In this document: one piece after another, positions 28,405-39,708 of the stretch
Numbering within the stretch: position 1 is the first letter of the stretch
How the letters are laid out: each line of letters begins with the position of its first letter
Source: Peptostreptococcaceae bacterium
GTDB lineage: Bacteria > Bacillota > Clostridia > Peptostreptococcales > Anaerovoracaceae
Reading direction: 5' to 3'
DNA length: 64,000 nt
Assembly: GCA_016650175.1 (NCBI GenBank)
Contig: JAENWG010000003.1
Location: forward strand, 21,839 to 85,838
Made by a program: the position numbers and the translations under genes
Notes under the pieces: generated by a model
Told to the model about the DNA's origin: nothing
The model's input: the letters and a program-made list of their open reading frames with translations, nothing else
The model's database searches: none

Positions 28405-29130
28405 TTATTCTAATACACTACTATCGCAGTTTGTGTATACCTTTTGAACATCATCGTTCTCTTCTAATATATCTATTAGTTTCTTTAACTTCACGATATC
28501 ATGTTCTTCACTTGGTTTAGATTCCATAGAAGGTAAATATTCAATATCTGCCTCTGCGATTTCATAACCGGCGTCTGCAACTGCTTTATGTACATCATGA
28601 TATACCAACGGATCAGTCAAAATTTCAAAGCTGTCATCATTAACGATCATGTCGTCAGCTCCTGCATCTAATGTTACCATTAATACTTCATCTTCGTCTA
28701 TATCATCTTTTTTTTCAATAATTATAGTACCTTTTCTAGCAAACATATATGATACACATCCTGTAGTACCTAGGTTCCCACCGTATTTATCTAATGTAGA
28801 ACGAACAAATGATGTTGTTCTGTTCTTGTTATCGGTAAGAGCTTCTATAATTATTGCCACTCCTGCTGGTCCATAGCCTTCAAATACTAATTCTTCATAA
28901 GTTTCGCCTGATAATTCACCGGTACCTTTTTTAATGGCTCTATTAATGTTTTCATTAGGTAATCCATTAGTTTTTGCCTTATCAATAGCCACTCTTAGTG
29001 ATGCATTATATTCAGGATCTCCTCCTGCTTTTGCCGCTACTGTAATAACTCTAGCATACTTTGTGAAATTAGCCGATCGTTTAGCATCTTGTGCTGATTT
29101 TCTACCTGCAATCGTTCCGTGTCTTCCCAA
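28405..29130 (-). CDS. yebC: YebC/PmpR family regulatory protein
   Basis: MGRHGTIAGRKSAQDAKRSANFTKYARVI; conserved YebC sequence. Confidence 0.95.
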   Translation of the reverse strand: MGRHGTIAGRKSAQDAKRSANFTKYARVITVAAKAGGDPEYNASLRVAIDKAKTNGLPNENINRAIKKGTGELSGETYEELVFEGYGPAGVAIIIEALTDNKNRTTSFVRSTLDKYGGNLGTTGCVSYMFARKGTIIIEKKDDIDEDEVLMVTLDAGADDMIVNDDSFEILTDPLVYHDVHKAVADAGYEIAEADIEYLPSMESKPSEEHDIVKLKKLIDILEENDDVQKVYTNCDSSVLE

Positions 29131-29194
29131 TCAAGACACCTCCTATTCTTATTTGTTTTATAATATTATACACCAAATACAGTAAATTTTCAAG

Positions 29195-32100
29195 TTACTC
29201 CATGTTTTTAAAAGCATTTGCCATCATCAACTTAATTCTATTAAGCTGATTTACATTACTAGCACCTGGGTCATAATCTATTGCTACTATGTTTGCGTCC
29301 TCATCATAATTTCTAAGCCCTTTTATCATACCCTTACCAGTTACATGATTAGGTAAGCATGCAAAAGGTTGTAAACATAGTATGTTTTTAACGTCTGAAT
29401 CAAGTAGTTCTACCATCTCTCCAGTTAAAAGCCATCCTTCGCCACACTGGTTTCCTAATGACAAAATGTTTGAAGCTTTTTCAGCAATATCAGAAATTTT
29501 AGAACCTTCCGTAAACCTCTTGCTATTTCTAAGAGCTTTTCTCACAGGTCTTCTATAGAATCCTACAGCTTGTATGCCAAGCCAATTTTTAAGCATTGCT
29601 TTATAAGTGCCGGAAAGACTTTCGTAATTAAACTTTTTACTGTACATACCATACATAAAGAAATCTAAGAAATCAGGAACTATAGCTTCTCCGCCTTCTT
29701 CTTCAATTCTTTCAACTATAAAATCATTTGCATTAGGATGATACTTAACAAGAATTTCTCCTACTACGCCTACTTTAGGTTTTTTGATATCTTTTAACGG
29801 AATTTCATCAAAGTCATTAACTATTTTTTTAATGTTTTTTCTGAATTTCTTAGGATTCATATCCATTACATTTTCAACTATTTTATCATACCAACCATCA
29901 TGTATAGCATTGGCCGAACCTACTACTTCTTCGTATGGCCTTGTCTTATATAGACATTTCATAAATAAGTCACCATATAATACAGCATAAACAAGTCTAA
30001 TACCCATCTTAGTCGAAATCTTAAATCCTGGATTGGTTTCTAGTCCACCTGCATTAAATGATATTACAGGTACTTGCTCCATTCCTAGGTCTTTAAGCGC
30101 TTTTCTGAGTAGCGATACATAGTTACTAGCTCTGCATCCCCCTCCTGTCTGAGACATAAATAGAGCTACTTTGTCTAAATCATATTTACCAGATTTTAAA
30201 GCATCTATCATCTGCCCTAACGTTACTATAGTAGGATAACACGCATCATTATTTATATATCTAAGGCCTTCTTCCTCTGAATTTTTACTAGCTGCAGGAA
30301 GCAATTCCACATTATATCCTTCAGATTCCATTATAGGTACAAAGTACTGGAAATGTATCGGTGACATCTGTGGTATAAGGAGAGTATAATCCTTTTTCAT
30401 CTCTTTCGTGAATATCTTTCTTTCATAGTTTGTATGTATATTACTTGTAACAATACCACTATTAGATCTTTCTTCCATTGCCGCCTTAAGAGATCTAATT
30501 CTAATTTTAGCAGCTCCTAGATTTGAACCTTCGTCTATTTTAAGTACAGTATACAGCTTATTATTAGCGCTTAATATCTCTTCAACTTGATCTGTAGTTA
30601 CAGCATCAAGACCGCAACCAAATGAGTTAAGCTGAATCAGCTCTACATCCTCACGACTACATACAAATTTAGCGGCTTTGTATAGTCTTGAGTGGTATAC
30701 CCATTGGTCTAATACTCTAATAGGTCTATCTAGATTAGTTTCATCTATTATTGAATCCTCAGTAAGTACAGCCATATCAAATGAAGTAATCAAATTATCA
30801 ATTCCATGATTTATTTCTGGGTCAACATGATAAGGTCTTCCTGAAAGTACAACGGCTTTCATGTTATTTTTTTCAATATAATCTAAAACTTCCTTACCCT
30901 TGTTTTGAAGATCAGTCTTAAATTCTTTGTATTCATTTCTTCCTGCTTTTATAGCTTCTTTTATCTCTTTTTTAGATATATTTTGAGTAAACAAAGAATA
31001 CTTTTTAGCATCAGTATCATACCCATAAGCTTTGCTAACTTTATCAATTCCATCTATATCAATTTCTCGTTTACCATTGAAAAACTTATAGAACTCTTCT
31101 ACCATCTTTTCATCATTATCAAACGGTACAAACGGATGATAGTATTCAACATTATTAGTTTCTAATAGCTCCATCATGTTTTTGTCAATTGCTTCAGGAT
31201 AAGTTGCTACTATTGGACAGTTATAGTGGTTCGGAGCACTAGGATCTTCATTATTCTCATAGTTAATACAAGGATAAAATATCCTTTTTTGTCCTTGATT
31301 TACTAGCCATTTTATATGTCCATGAACAATTTTTGCCGGATAACAAGCCGTATCAGATGGTATGCTTTCCATCCCCATTTCATATATATCTTTGCTACTT
31401 GATGGACTTAATACTACCTCAAATCCAAGTTTAGTAAAAAACTCATGCCAAAACGGATAGTTTTCAAACATATTTAATACTCTTGGTATACCTATTTGGC
31501 CTCTTACTGCATCTTCACCTACTAGACTTTTTCTATCAAAAATCTTCTTATATTTATATTCATATAAGTTCGGAGCCTTTTTATTGGATTTTACTCCACC
31601 TGCTCCTACTTCACATCTATTTCCTGATACATATCTACTACCATCAGCAAACTTCGATATAGTTAATATACAGTTATTTTCACATCCATGGCATCTTCCA
31701 TTACTGGTTTTAACTTTAAAATCATCTAATTCACTTACAGTTAAAATCTCAGATTTTTCACCTGATTTGTGCTCATTTCTACCTATAATAGCCGCTCCGT
31801 AAGCACCCATAATTCCAGATATGTCAGGTCTTATAACCTCTTTACCTAGTATATTCTCTATGCTTCTTAATACAGCTTCGTTTAAGAAAGTACCACCTTG
31901 AACCACAACTTTTTCGCCAGTTTCTTCAGGGTTTCTTAATTTAATTACTTTGTATAATGCATTTTTTATTACGGAATACGAAAGCCCTGCAGAAATATCT
32001 CCTATAGTAGCTCCTTCCTTTTGTGACTGTTTAACTCTAGAATTCATAAATACTGTACATCTAGTACCTAAATCTACAGGATTTTTAGAATTTAAAGCTT

Positions 32101-33496
32101 CTTCTGCAAACTCTGCAGGTTCCATATCTACTGATTTTGCATACGTTTCAATAAAAGAACCACAACCTGAAGAACATGCTTCGTTTAGCATTATGTTATA
32201 TATAGCTCCATTTTTTATCCTCATACACTTCATATCTTGACCACCTATGTCTAATATGAAGTTGACGCCAGGTAAAAATTCCTCGGCCGCCTTATAGTGG
32301 GCCATGGTTTCTATTTCACCTTTATCTAGCCTATACGCAGTCTTGACTAAGCTTTCACCGTAACCGGTAACTACAGCTTTACCTATATATGCTTTATCTG
32401 GCATTTTACTATATAACTCTGTTAATATCTTTTTAACTATTCCAAGAGGATCGCCTTTATTTCCTGAATAGTATTCAAATAACAGATTTTTATTTTCGTC
32501 TATGAGTGCTGCTTTAGTAGTCGTAGATCCTGCGTCTATTCCTAAAAATACAGGTCCTTTTACCTTACTTAAATCAGCTCTTTTAATTTTAGCTTTATCG
32601 TGTCTTTCTTTAAATTTTCTGTATTCCTCTTCACTACTGAATAAAGGATCAAGATACTTAGATACACAAAGCAAGCTCCTATCGGCATTTTTAACAGTAT
32701 TTATTACATCTTCCAATTTCTTAGATTCTACTTTCTCGGACAAAAAAGCTGCCCCAATTGCTACAAAGTATTTAGAATCATTAGGAAATATTACTTCTTC
32801 ATCTGTTAATTTTAGTGTCTCTATAAACCTTTTTCTTAACTCAGAAAGAAATGTTAAAGGTCCTCCTAAAAAAGCTACATTTCCTTTTATTGTGTGACCA
32901 CAAGCTAGACCTGATATAGTCTGATTTACTACAGCCTGAAATATTGATACTGCTAAATCTTCATGCGCAGCTCCATCATTTATTAAAGGTTGAAGATCAG
33001 TTTTAGCAAAAACTCCACACCTAGCAGCTATTGGATAAATTATCGAATAGTTTTTTGCTACTTCATTTAAACCATTAGCATCTGTGTTTAACAGTACTGC
33101 CATTTGGTCAATAAAAGCACCGGTACCGCCTGCGCATGTACCGTTCATTCTTTGCTCTATCGTTGCTCCATAAAAAGTTATTTTAGCGTCTTCGCCACCT
33201 AGTTCTATAACAATCTCAGTTTCTGGTATAATTCTTTGTACAGCTTCGCTACATGCGATTACTTCCTGTTCAAATTTCAGCTCTAATAGTTCAGCCAGAG
33301 AAAGTCCTCCTGAACCAGTTATAACTGCCGTTACCTCTATATTACCGACTTCGTTATATAAACCATTTAGAAGCTCCGTAACTTTTTCAAACACATTAGA
33401 CATGTGTCTTTCATATCTAGAATAGATTATTTCATCTTTTTCATCTAACAAGACTAACTTAACAGTTGTTGATCCTACGTCAATACCTAATCTCAT
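29195..33496 (-). CDS. Giant 2-hydroxyacyl-CoA dehydratase activase-like protein (two BadF/BcrA ASKHA domains + DUF2229/HgdB-like)
   Basis: Two ASKHA modules (MRLGIDVGSTTVKL; FLGIDAGSTTTKAAL), CAGGTGAFIDQMA and CSSGCGSFIETYA cluster motifs, long C-terminal DUF2229-type region. Confidence 0.9.
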   Translation of the reverse strand: MRLGIDVGSTTVKLVLLDEKDEIIYSRYERHMSNVFEKVTELLNGLYNEVGNIEVTAVITGSGGLSLAELLELKFEQEVIACSEAVQRIIPETEIVIELGGEDAKITFYGATIEQRMNGTCAGGTGAFIDQMAVLLNTDANGLNEVAKNYSIIYPIAARCGVFAKTDLQPLINDGAAHEDLAVSIFQAVVNQTISGLACGHTIKGNVAFLGGPLTFLSELRKRFIETLKLTDEEVIFPNDSKYFVAIGAAFLSEKVESKKLEDVINTVKNADRSLLCVSKYLDPLFSSEEEYRKFKERHDKAKIKRADLSKVKGPVFLGIDAGSTTTKAALIDENKNLLFEYYSGNKGDPLGIVKKILTELYSKMPDKAYIGKAVVTGYGESLVKTAYRLDKGEIETMAHYKAAEEFLPGVNFILDIGGQDMKCMRIKNGAIYNIMLNEACSSGCGSFIETYAKSVDMEPAEFAEEALNSKNPVDLGTRCTVFMNSRVKQSQKEGATIGDISAGLSYSVIKNALYKVIKLRNPEETGEKVVVQGGTFLNEAVLRSIENILGKEVIRPDISGIMGAYGAAIIGRNEHKSGEKSEILTVSELDDFKVKTSNGRCHGCENNCILTISKFADGSRYVSGNRCEVGAGGVKSNKKAPNLYEYKYKKIFDRKSLVGEDAVRGQIGIPRVLNMFENYPFWHEFFTKLGFEVVLSPSSSKDIYEMGMESIPSDTACYPAKIVHGHIKWLVNQGQKRIFYPCINYENNEDPSAPNHYNCPIVATYPEAIDKNMMELLETNNVEYYHPFVPFDNDEKMVEEFYKFFNGKREIDIDGIDKVSKAYGYDTDAKKYSLFTQNISKKEIKEAIKAGRNEYKEFKTDLQNKGKEVLDYIEKNNMKAVVLSGRPYHVDPEINHGIDNLITSFDMAVLTEDSIIDETNLDRPIRVLDQWVYHSRLYKAAKFVCSREDVELIQLNSFGCGLDAVTTDQVEEILSANNKLYTVLKIDEGSNLGAAKIRIRSLKAAMEERSNSGIVTSNIHTNYERKIFTKEMKKDYTLLIPQMSPIHFQYFVPIMESEGYNVELLPAASKNSEEEGLRYINNDACYPTIVTLGQMIDALKSGKYDLDKVALFMSQTGGGCRASNYVSLLRKALKDLGMEQVPVISFNAGGLETNPGFKISTKMGIRLVYAVLYGDLFMKCLYKTRPYEEVVGSANAIHDGWYDKIVENVMDMNPKKFRKNIKKIVNDFDEIPLKDIKKPKVGVVGEILVKYHPNANDFIVERIEEEGGEAIVPDFLDFFMYGMYSKKFNYESLSGTYKAMLKNWLGIQAVGFYRRPVRKALRNSKRFTEGSKISDIAEKASNILSLGNQCGEGWLLTGEMVELLDSDVKNILCLQPFACLPNHVTGKGMIKGLRNYDEDANIVAIDYDPGASNVNQLNRIKLMMANAFKNME

Positions 33497-33509
33497 TTGT
33501 TTCTCCTAC

Positions 33510-34856
33510 TTAATCCAATATTTTTATTTCTTTTTTATATATTATGTAAAGGGTTATACCATAAAATATCAACCCCGAAATTTCTGCTATAGGGAATGCC
33601 CACCAAACATATTTAATTCCAGAAAAATGCAAAATCAAATATACAAATGGCAATATTCCAATTATTTGTCTAATGAATGACCCTATCAGTACAAGAAACC
33701 CATGTCCAATTGCTTGATACAGTGCTGAAGTTATTACACCAAATGTCGCCGGTATAAAGCATATGCTTATTGTTCTCAGTGCACTTACGCCAATTTCCAT
33801 CATTTCGCCTTCAGCATTAAACATTCCAAGAAGTTTATATGGCATTAACTGAAATAGCAATGTTCCTAAAATCATGATGATCCCTGCATATAAGTATGAA
33901 TACTTAAGTGCTGAAATTATTCTCTCTTTATTCTTGGCTCCATAGTTATATCCCATAATTGGCATAGCGCCTTGCCTAATACCAAACACAGGCATAAATA
34001 CGAATTTTTCAAGTCTCATATATACTCCGAGTACCGCTACCGCAGATGATGAATAAGCAGATACGGCTAGGCTCACCAACATTATCATAACAGAAGATAG
34101 CGTCTGAGTTATAATGGCTGGAAAGCCAACTACGTAAATATCTTTTATTATTTTAAAATCTGGCCTATAGTTTTTCAGACTAATACTAACCAGATGTTCT
34201 TTTTTAAGTATTATATATACAATATATAATACTGCAAAAAATTGAGCTATTATTGTAGCTATTGCAGCACCTTTTACTCCAAGAGCTGGAGCACCTAAAT
34301 ATCCAAATATTAGTATCGGATCTAAAATTATATTAGTGCCTGCTCCGATTAACATAGATATCATTGGATGTATCATATCTCCCGTAGCCTGAAGTATCTT
34401 TTCAAATCCCATAGCAGATAATACGAAAACTGAGCCTAAAGTAATTATTTGAAGATATTCTAAACCATTTTCTAATATGTATGGATCATTTGTATAATGA
34501 CTGATAAATGTTTTTGCAAGGAATAGTCCAAAAACTGCAAATAAAATATAATTTACCAGTTCTATATATACCCCTGCATTAGCTGCATTGTCTGCAGAAA
34601 TTTGATTTTTTTCACCTAGTTTTCTAGCTATAACTGAGTTTACACCAACTCCACTACCAACTCCAAAAGCAACTAGCATAAGCTGAATAGGCAACCCTAT
34701 AGTTACTGCGACAAGTGCGCCTTCTCCTAAATATGATACAAATATGCTATCTACTATACTGTATACCGCATTTATCATCATAGAAAGCATCGCGGGCCAT
34801 GACATTCCTAGTATTAAATTTTTGATTGGGGCACTCCCCATTTTGTTTTCTGTCAT
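33510..34856 (-). CDS. MATE-family efflux transporter
   Basis: 12-TM MATE protein (NLILGMSWPAMLSMMINAVYSIVDSIFVSYLG). Confidence 0.92.
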   Translation of the reverse strand: MTENKMGSAPIKNLILGMSWPAMLSMMINAVYSIVDSIFVSYLGEGALVAVTIGLPIQLMLVAFGVGSGVGVNSVIARKLGEKNQISADNAANAGVYIELVNYILFAVFGLFLAKTFISHYTNDPYILENGLEYLQIITLGSVFVLSAMGFEKILQATGDMIHPMISMLIGAGTNIILDPILIFGYLGAPALGVKGAAIATIIAQFFAVLYIVYIILKKEHLVSISLKNYRPDFKIIKDIYVVGFPAIITQTLSSVMIMLVSLAVSAYSSSAVAVLGVYMRLEKFVFMPVFGIRQGAMPIMGYNYGAKNKERIISALKYSYLYAGIIMILGTLLFQLMPYKLLGMFNAEGEMMEIGVSALRTISICFIPATFGVITSALYQAIGHGFLVLIGSFIRQIIGILPFVYLILHFSGIKYVWWAFPIAEISGLIFYGITLYIIYKKEIKILD

Positions 34857-34877
34857 TTATTCTCCAAAAAAATAGAA

Positions 34878-35226
34878 TTGGGCAAACCTATAAGCCGGGT
34901 TTTGTATTAGACAATCATCCATCTCGAACCACCATTGCTGATAGCCTCTAGCGACATACCTATCGGGCTGTAACGGGTCGCTACTTCATTGCCCTAATTT
35001 GTCTTGCTCCGGATGGGGTTTACACGGCCGCATTGTCTCCAATACGCCGGTGAGCTCTTACCTCACCATTTCAACCTTACCACGCACCCTAAGGCCGTTC
35101 GGCGGTATGTTTCTGTTGCACTTTCCCTATAGTTACCTACGCCAGACGTTATCTGGCATCCTTACCCTATGGAGCCCGGACTTTCCTCATACAGAAATCT
35201 CTGCACGCGATTGTCTGGTTTACCCA
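34878..35226 (-). ncRNA. rnpB: RNase P RNA
   Basis: Reverse strand contains GAGGAAAGTCCGGGCTCCATAGGG, AGGGTGCGTGGTAAG, ...TACAAAACCCGGCTTATAGGTTTGCCC; typical bacterial RNase P RNA conserved regions. Confidence 0.93.
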
Positions 35227-35250
35227 AAATTGTATTATAACATAAAATTG

Positions 35251-36036
35251 TTAATTTTCAAGATATTTATATGGATCAGAATTCTCTATAAACTCATACA
35301 TAGGTATGTATTCACCAATTAGATCAAGTTCATTTACAAGAAGCTCAAAAAAGTTCTCTATAAAGAATTTTTCTGTACCATAATGACCTAAATCAAGAAG
35401 ATTAAATCCTTCTATTTTGGCACGCATAGCATCGTGATATTTAATATCACCTGTTATATATACGTCGCATTTATTTTTTATTGCATCATCAATATATTCT
35501 GCGCCTGAACCTGTACATATTCCTACTTTATTTACCAAACTATCCGAATCTCCAATATAGCTTATTGCATTACCCGGAATTTCTAGTTCTTCAGAGCAAT
35601 ATTTTATTAGCCCTAAAAAGCTAATTTCCAAAGACAAATCACCAACTATACTATAATCGTTAATTCTTTTCATATTTTTTAAGTTCAATATGTTTCCAAG
35701 ATAAAAGCTATTACCTTTATCAACTTTATCAAACGGTGTATGAAGTGCGTAGAGCGATATATCATTTTTAATCAGTTGACTAATAAGCATACCTGTTCCG
35801 GTTTCGTAATCAATAGTTTTTATTTCTCCAAACAGTAGTGGATGATGTGTAACTATTAAATTGGCCTTTTTGAAAACAGCTTCTTCAATTACTTCTTTAG
35901 TAACATCTAAAGCTATTAATATTCCTGTAATATCTTTATCATCTGTCACTACTTGATAACCACTGTTATCCCATTCCTCTTGAATTTCAAGGGGTGCTAT
36001 TTTGTCTGCTAAAAATGTGAACTCTTTAATTTTCAT
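35251..36036 (-). CDS. Nif3-like dinuclear metal center protein
   Basis: WDNSGYQV, THHPLLFGEIKTI, ITGDIKYHDA, DLGHYGTE motifs. Confidence 0.92.
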   Translation of the reverse strand: MKIKEFTFLADKIAPLEIQEEWDNSGYQVVTDDKDITGILIALDVTKEVIEEAVFKKANLIVTHHPLLFGEIKTIDYETGTGMLISQLIKNDISLYALHTPFDKVDKGNSFYLGNILNLKNMKRINDYSIVGDLSLEISFLGLIKYCSEELEIPGNAISYIGDSDSLVNKVGICTGSGAEYIDDAIKNKCDVYITGDIKYHDAMRAKIEGFNLLDLGHYGTEKFFIENFFELLVNELDLIGEYIPMYEFIENSDPYKYLEN

Positions 36037-36752
36037 TATTTCACCTTCTTCATAAACTCCGTTAAATACTCTAATTTATATTCATATTCTTTAACCATCT
36101 CAGTTTTATTGTCTGAGCTAAGCAAAAGATTATCAAGCACTTTCTTAGAATTATTAATATTTCTTTCTAACAGCTCTATTACTAGTTGTTTATCATTATC
36201 TGCTAATGTTACTGGCACAGATAGTTCAATGGATTCTTCGTTTAACTCCGAAATATCAAAAAGTGGCATCCCCGATTCTACTATTAATATTTCAGGGATA
36301 TATTTATTTTCTCTTACTAATATATCAGAGACTATGTTAAACCCATTATTAAGAAGCCAATATCTAAGCTCCCCACTATGGTTCCTCGGTTGAAGTATGA
36401 ATTTTTGAAAAGATCTAGTCTTCTCAATGTCATAAGACATAATGTCACGAATTAATCTTCCGCCCATTCCTGCTATTATGATGTCATCAACTTCAGCAAA
36501 ATCTAACGCTTTTAAGCCATCTCCTAATCTAAAATCTATTATGCTTTTCTGCTCTTCGTTAACTATGCTTTGTACATTGTTTCTGCCTTTTTCTAACGAA
36601 TCACAACTAATATCAACTAAAACCACATAAGGTGACTTCCCTGTTTCAATCAGTTTAATAGGAATAAAACCATGGTCAGTTCCAATATCTGCCACGGTTT
36701 CTCCTTCTCTTATAGCATTATAGATGATATTTAATCTGTCGCTTAACTTCAT
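36036..36752 (-). CDS. trmK: tRNA (adenine-N1)-methyltransferase TrmK
   Basis: VADIGTDHGFIPIKLI, IIAGMGGRLIRDIM; adjacent to nif3 and rpoD. Confidence 0.88.
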   Translation of the reverse strand: MKLSDRLNIIYNAIREGETVADIGTDHGFIPIKLIETGKSPYVVLVDISCDSLEKGRNNVQSIVNEEQKSIIDFRLGDGLKALDFAEVDDIIIAGMGGRLIRDIMSYDIEKTRSFQKFILQPRNHSGELRYWLLNNGFNIVSDILVRENKYIPEILIVESGMPLFDISELNEESIELSVPVTLADNDKQLVIELLERNINNSKKVLDNLLLSSDNKTEMVKEYEYKLEYLTEFMKKVK

Positions 36753-36755
36753 CTT

Positions 36756-37892
36756 TTACTCCAAATAGTCTTTAAGTTTTTTGCTTCTACTAGGGTGTCT
36801 TAATTTTCTTAGAGCTTTAGCTTCAATCTGACGTATTCTTTCTCTGGTTACATCAAATTCTTTTCCTACTTCCTCTAATGTTCTAGGTCTACCATCTTGA
36901 AGTCCAAATCTCAATGTAAGCACTTTTTTTTCTCTTTCTGTAAGTGTATCTAAAACTTCCATAAGTTGTTCTTTAAGCATAGAAAACGCTGCTGCGTCTG
37001 CTGGTGCTGGGACATCATCATCAGGAATAAAGTCACCAAGATGGCTGTCTTCTTCTTCACCAATTGGTGTTTCAAGTGAAACAGGATCTTGTGAAATCTT
37101 TTGAATTTCTCTTACCTTTTCAACGGTGATTCCCATTTCCTTAGCAATTTCTTCTGCGGTTGGCTCTCTACCATATTCCTGAAGTAACTGTCTTGAAACA
37201 CGAATCAATTTATTAATTGTTTCTACCATGTGAACAGGAATTCTTATAGTTCTAGCTTGATCTGCAATAGATCTTGTTATTGCCTGCCTAATCCACCATG
37301 TAGCATACGTAGAAAATTTATATCCTTTTGTATAGTCAAATTTATCTACAGCTTTAATAAGGCCTAGGTTACCTTCTTGAATCAAATCAAGAAAAAGCAT
37401 ACCTCTACCTACATATCTCTTAGCTATACTAACAACAAGTCTTAGGTTGCACTCACAAAGTCTGCTTTTAGCTTCCTCATCACCATTTTCCATTCTGATA
37501 GCTAATGCTCGTTCTTCTTCTCCGGTAAGTAATGCTACTTTTCCTATTTCCTTAAGATACATCCTTACAGGATCGTCAATAGCTACGCCTTTTGGTATAG
37601 CATTATCCATTTTCCCTTTGCCGCCACCTTCAAGTTCAGATAGTTCACTAGCATGAGGTTCTCTAGCTTCTACTACTTCGATTGATTTTGACGCAAGAAT
37701 TGTATAAGCTTCTTCAATTTCAGTTTTATCTAACTCAAGTTCAGATAGATACAAACTAATTTCAGTGAATGTAAGCTCATTATTTTTTTTCTTAGCATCT
37801 GCCGCTAAATCAGCCAGATATCTATTTCTCATTTTAATGGCTTTTTCATGTTTTTCGTCTATTACAGCTTCTTCTACAACTACTTTTTTCAT
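36756..37892 (-). CDS. rpoD: RNA polymerase primary sigma factor
   Basis: Region 2 ([31 protein letters not shown]) and region 4 ([36 protein letters not shown]). Confidence 0.97.
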   Translation of the reverse strand: MKKVVVEEAVIDEKHEKAIKMRNRYLADLAADAKKKNNELTFTEISLYLSELELDKTEIEEAYTILASKSIEVVEAREPHASELSELEGGGKGKMDNAIPKGVAIDDPVRMYLKEIGKVALLTGEEERALAIRMENGDEEAKSRLCECNLRLVVSIAKRYVGRGMLFLDLIQEGNLGLIKAVDKFDYTKGYKFSTYATWWIRQAITRSIADQARTIRIPVHMVETINKLIRVSRQLLQEYGREPTAEEIAKEMGITVEKVREIQKISQDPVSLETPIGEEEDSHLGDFIPDDDVPAPADAAAFSMLKEQLMEVLDTLTEREKKVLTLRFGLQDGRPRTLEEVGKEFDVTRERIRQIEAKALRKLRHPSRSKKLKDYLE

Positions 37893-37895
37893 GCT

Positions 37896-39635
37896 TTAAT
37901 TTCTCCTAAATTTTCTTACTTCTAAGCTAACTTCCATTAATTCTCTTGTTAATTCATCGACTTTTATTTCGTTGCCGTCATCTTCTGCTACTGCAATTAA
38001 GTCAATAAGTTCAGATTCCCGCTTTTTATACTTTCCATATTTATGGCTACTAATGCATTGATTGAAAAAATCATCTTCTTCCGAACCGATTAAAATCTGA
38101 TTATATATATCTCTTAAAATCGATTCTTGTTCCAATTCAAAATATTTTATAAATTCTTCAAAATCTATTACATTTTCACTTTTGTAGTTATTGTTTATTA
38201 CTTCTATTACTCTATCCCCTAGCGTGGATTCAAATTTAAAATCCTCTTCTACCAATTTACTTAAATAATATGGATTTGAAATCATAATTCTTATAAGGTT
38301 TTTTTCTACATTAGATATATAGGATTCCTGTATCTTAAATGTTTCTTGGACTGCTCTAGGTTTTCTTTTAATTTCTTTACCACTTATTTCCATTTTTATA
38401 GCTTGTGCTGAAATTCCTAATTCCTCAGAAAGCTTACTTATATATATGTCACTTTCTACAGGGCTTAGTTTATCGAATATCGGAATCGTACTTCTTATAT
38501 ACTCAAGTACTTTCATTTTATCCGTTAAATCATATTTCATCTTGTTGTTATTAAGCATAAACTCAGCACCAGGTATTGCATTTTTTACAAGCTTATCAAA
38601 AGCATCCTTACCTTTTTTCCTTACATAATCGTCAGGATCCTTCTCGCCACTTATTTCTAGTACCTTTGCTCTTCCTCCAGTACCCCTTACTATATCTATA
38701 CCCCGATATGCTGCATTTACACCAGCTTTATCAGAATCATAAGATAAAACTATGTTTTTACTGTATCTTTCTATTAATCTGCATTGATTTTCTGTAAGAG
38801 CGGTTCCAAGTGAAGCTGCTACATTTTTTATACCGTTTTGATAAAGAGATATCAAATCCATATATCCTTCTACTATGATGGCATTATCTGCATCACCTAT
38901 ATCTCCCTTTGTGAAGTTTAAACCGTATAAATTGTTTTTCTTTTTAAATACTGAACTTTCGGATGAATTAAGATATTTGGGCATGCCGTCATCGAGTATT
39001 CTCCCACCGAAACCAATTACTTTCCCCATTGTATTAAAAATCGGAAACATTACCCTATTTCTAAATTTATCAAAATATCTTTCACCTTTTTTAGAAACTA
39101 GTCCCAAATCAAGCATTTCTTTGTCACTTACTTTTGCTTCTTTTAAATAGTCCCTTAAAGTCGTCCATCCAGAATCGGCATAACCTATACCAAATTTTTT
39201 AAGGGTTTCATCTGTCAACCCTCTCTTTCTCATATATGTATATCCCGGGTTTTCACCTTTAGTAAATGCATCATAAAAGAATCTTGCGGCAATTTTGTTT
39301 ACTTCATAATACCTATCTAAATTCTCATCCTTTTTGAAATTGTAATTAGTAAGACGTACGTTGTATTCTTCTGCCAACTTTTCTATAGCTTCCTGAAAAG
39401 TCAGGCTATAGTACTTCATTACAAATTCTATTGCATCACCTTTTGCTCCGCAACCAAAACAAGTAAATATTTGTTTTGTCTCAGAAACAATAAAAGAAGG
39501 CGTTTTTTCGTTATGGAACGGACAAACACCTTTAAAGTTACTTCCAGTTTTGGTAAGAGACACTACTCTACCTATAACATCCACAATGTTTATTCTTGAT
39601 TTTAATTCATCGATTACATTGTTATTATAGCCCAT
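37896..39635 (-). CDS. dnaG: DNA primase
   Basis: Zinc-binding CPFHNEKTPSFIV..CFGCGAKGDAI; TOPRIM VEGYMDLISLYQ. Confidence 0.96.
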   Translation of the reverse strand: MGYNNNVIDELKSRINIVDVIGRVVSLTKTGSNFKGVCPFHNEKTPSFIVSETKQIFTCFGCGAKGDAIEFVMKYYSLTFQEAIEKLAEEYNVRLTNYNFKKDENLDRYYEVNKIAARFFYDAFTKGENPGYTYMRKRGLTDETLKKFGIGYADSGWTTLRDYLKEAKVSDKEMLDLGLVSKKGERYFDKFRNRVMFPIFNTMGKVIGFGGRILDDGMPKYLNSSESSVFKKKNNLYGLNFTKGDIGDADNAIIVEGYMDLISLYQNGIKNVAASLGTALTENQCRLIERYSKNIVLSYDSDKAGVNAAYRGIDIVRGTGGRAKVLEISGEKDPDDYVRKKGKDAFDKLVKNAIPGAEFMLNNNKMKYDLTDKMKVLEYIRSTIPIFDKLSPVESDIYISKLSEELGISAQAIKMEISGKEIKRKPRAVQETFKIQESYISNVEKNLIRIMISNPYYLSKLVEEDFKFESTLGDRVIEVINNNYKSENVIDFEEFIKYFELEQESILRDIYNQILIGSEEDDFFNQCISSHKYGKYKKRESELIDLIAVAEDDGNEIKVDELTRELMEVSLEVRKFRRN

Positions 39636-39708
39636 GCATTCCCCTTTTTTTATACTCTATATTATATTATTCAACAGAAATCACTGGTTTCCTTTATTTT
39701 ATTTTAAT

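Noticed and set aside
34999-35322. ORF 34999..35322 (+), 107 aa
   Set aside because: Lies over the RNase P RNA gene on the opposite strand; no coding signature.
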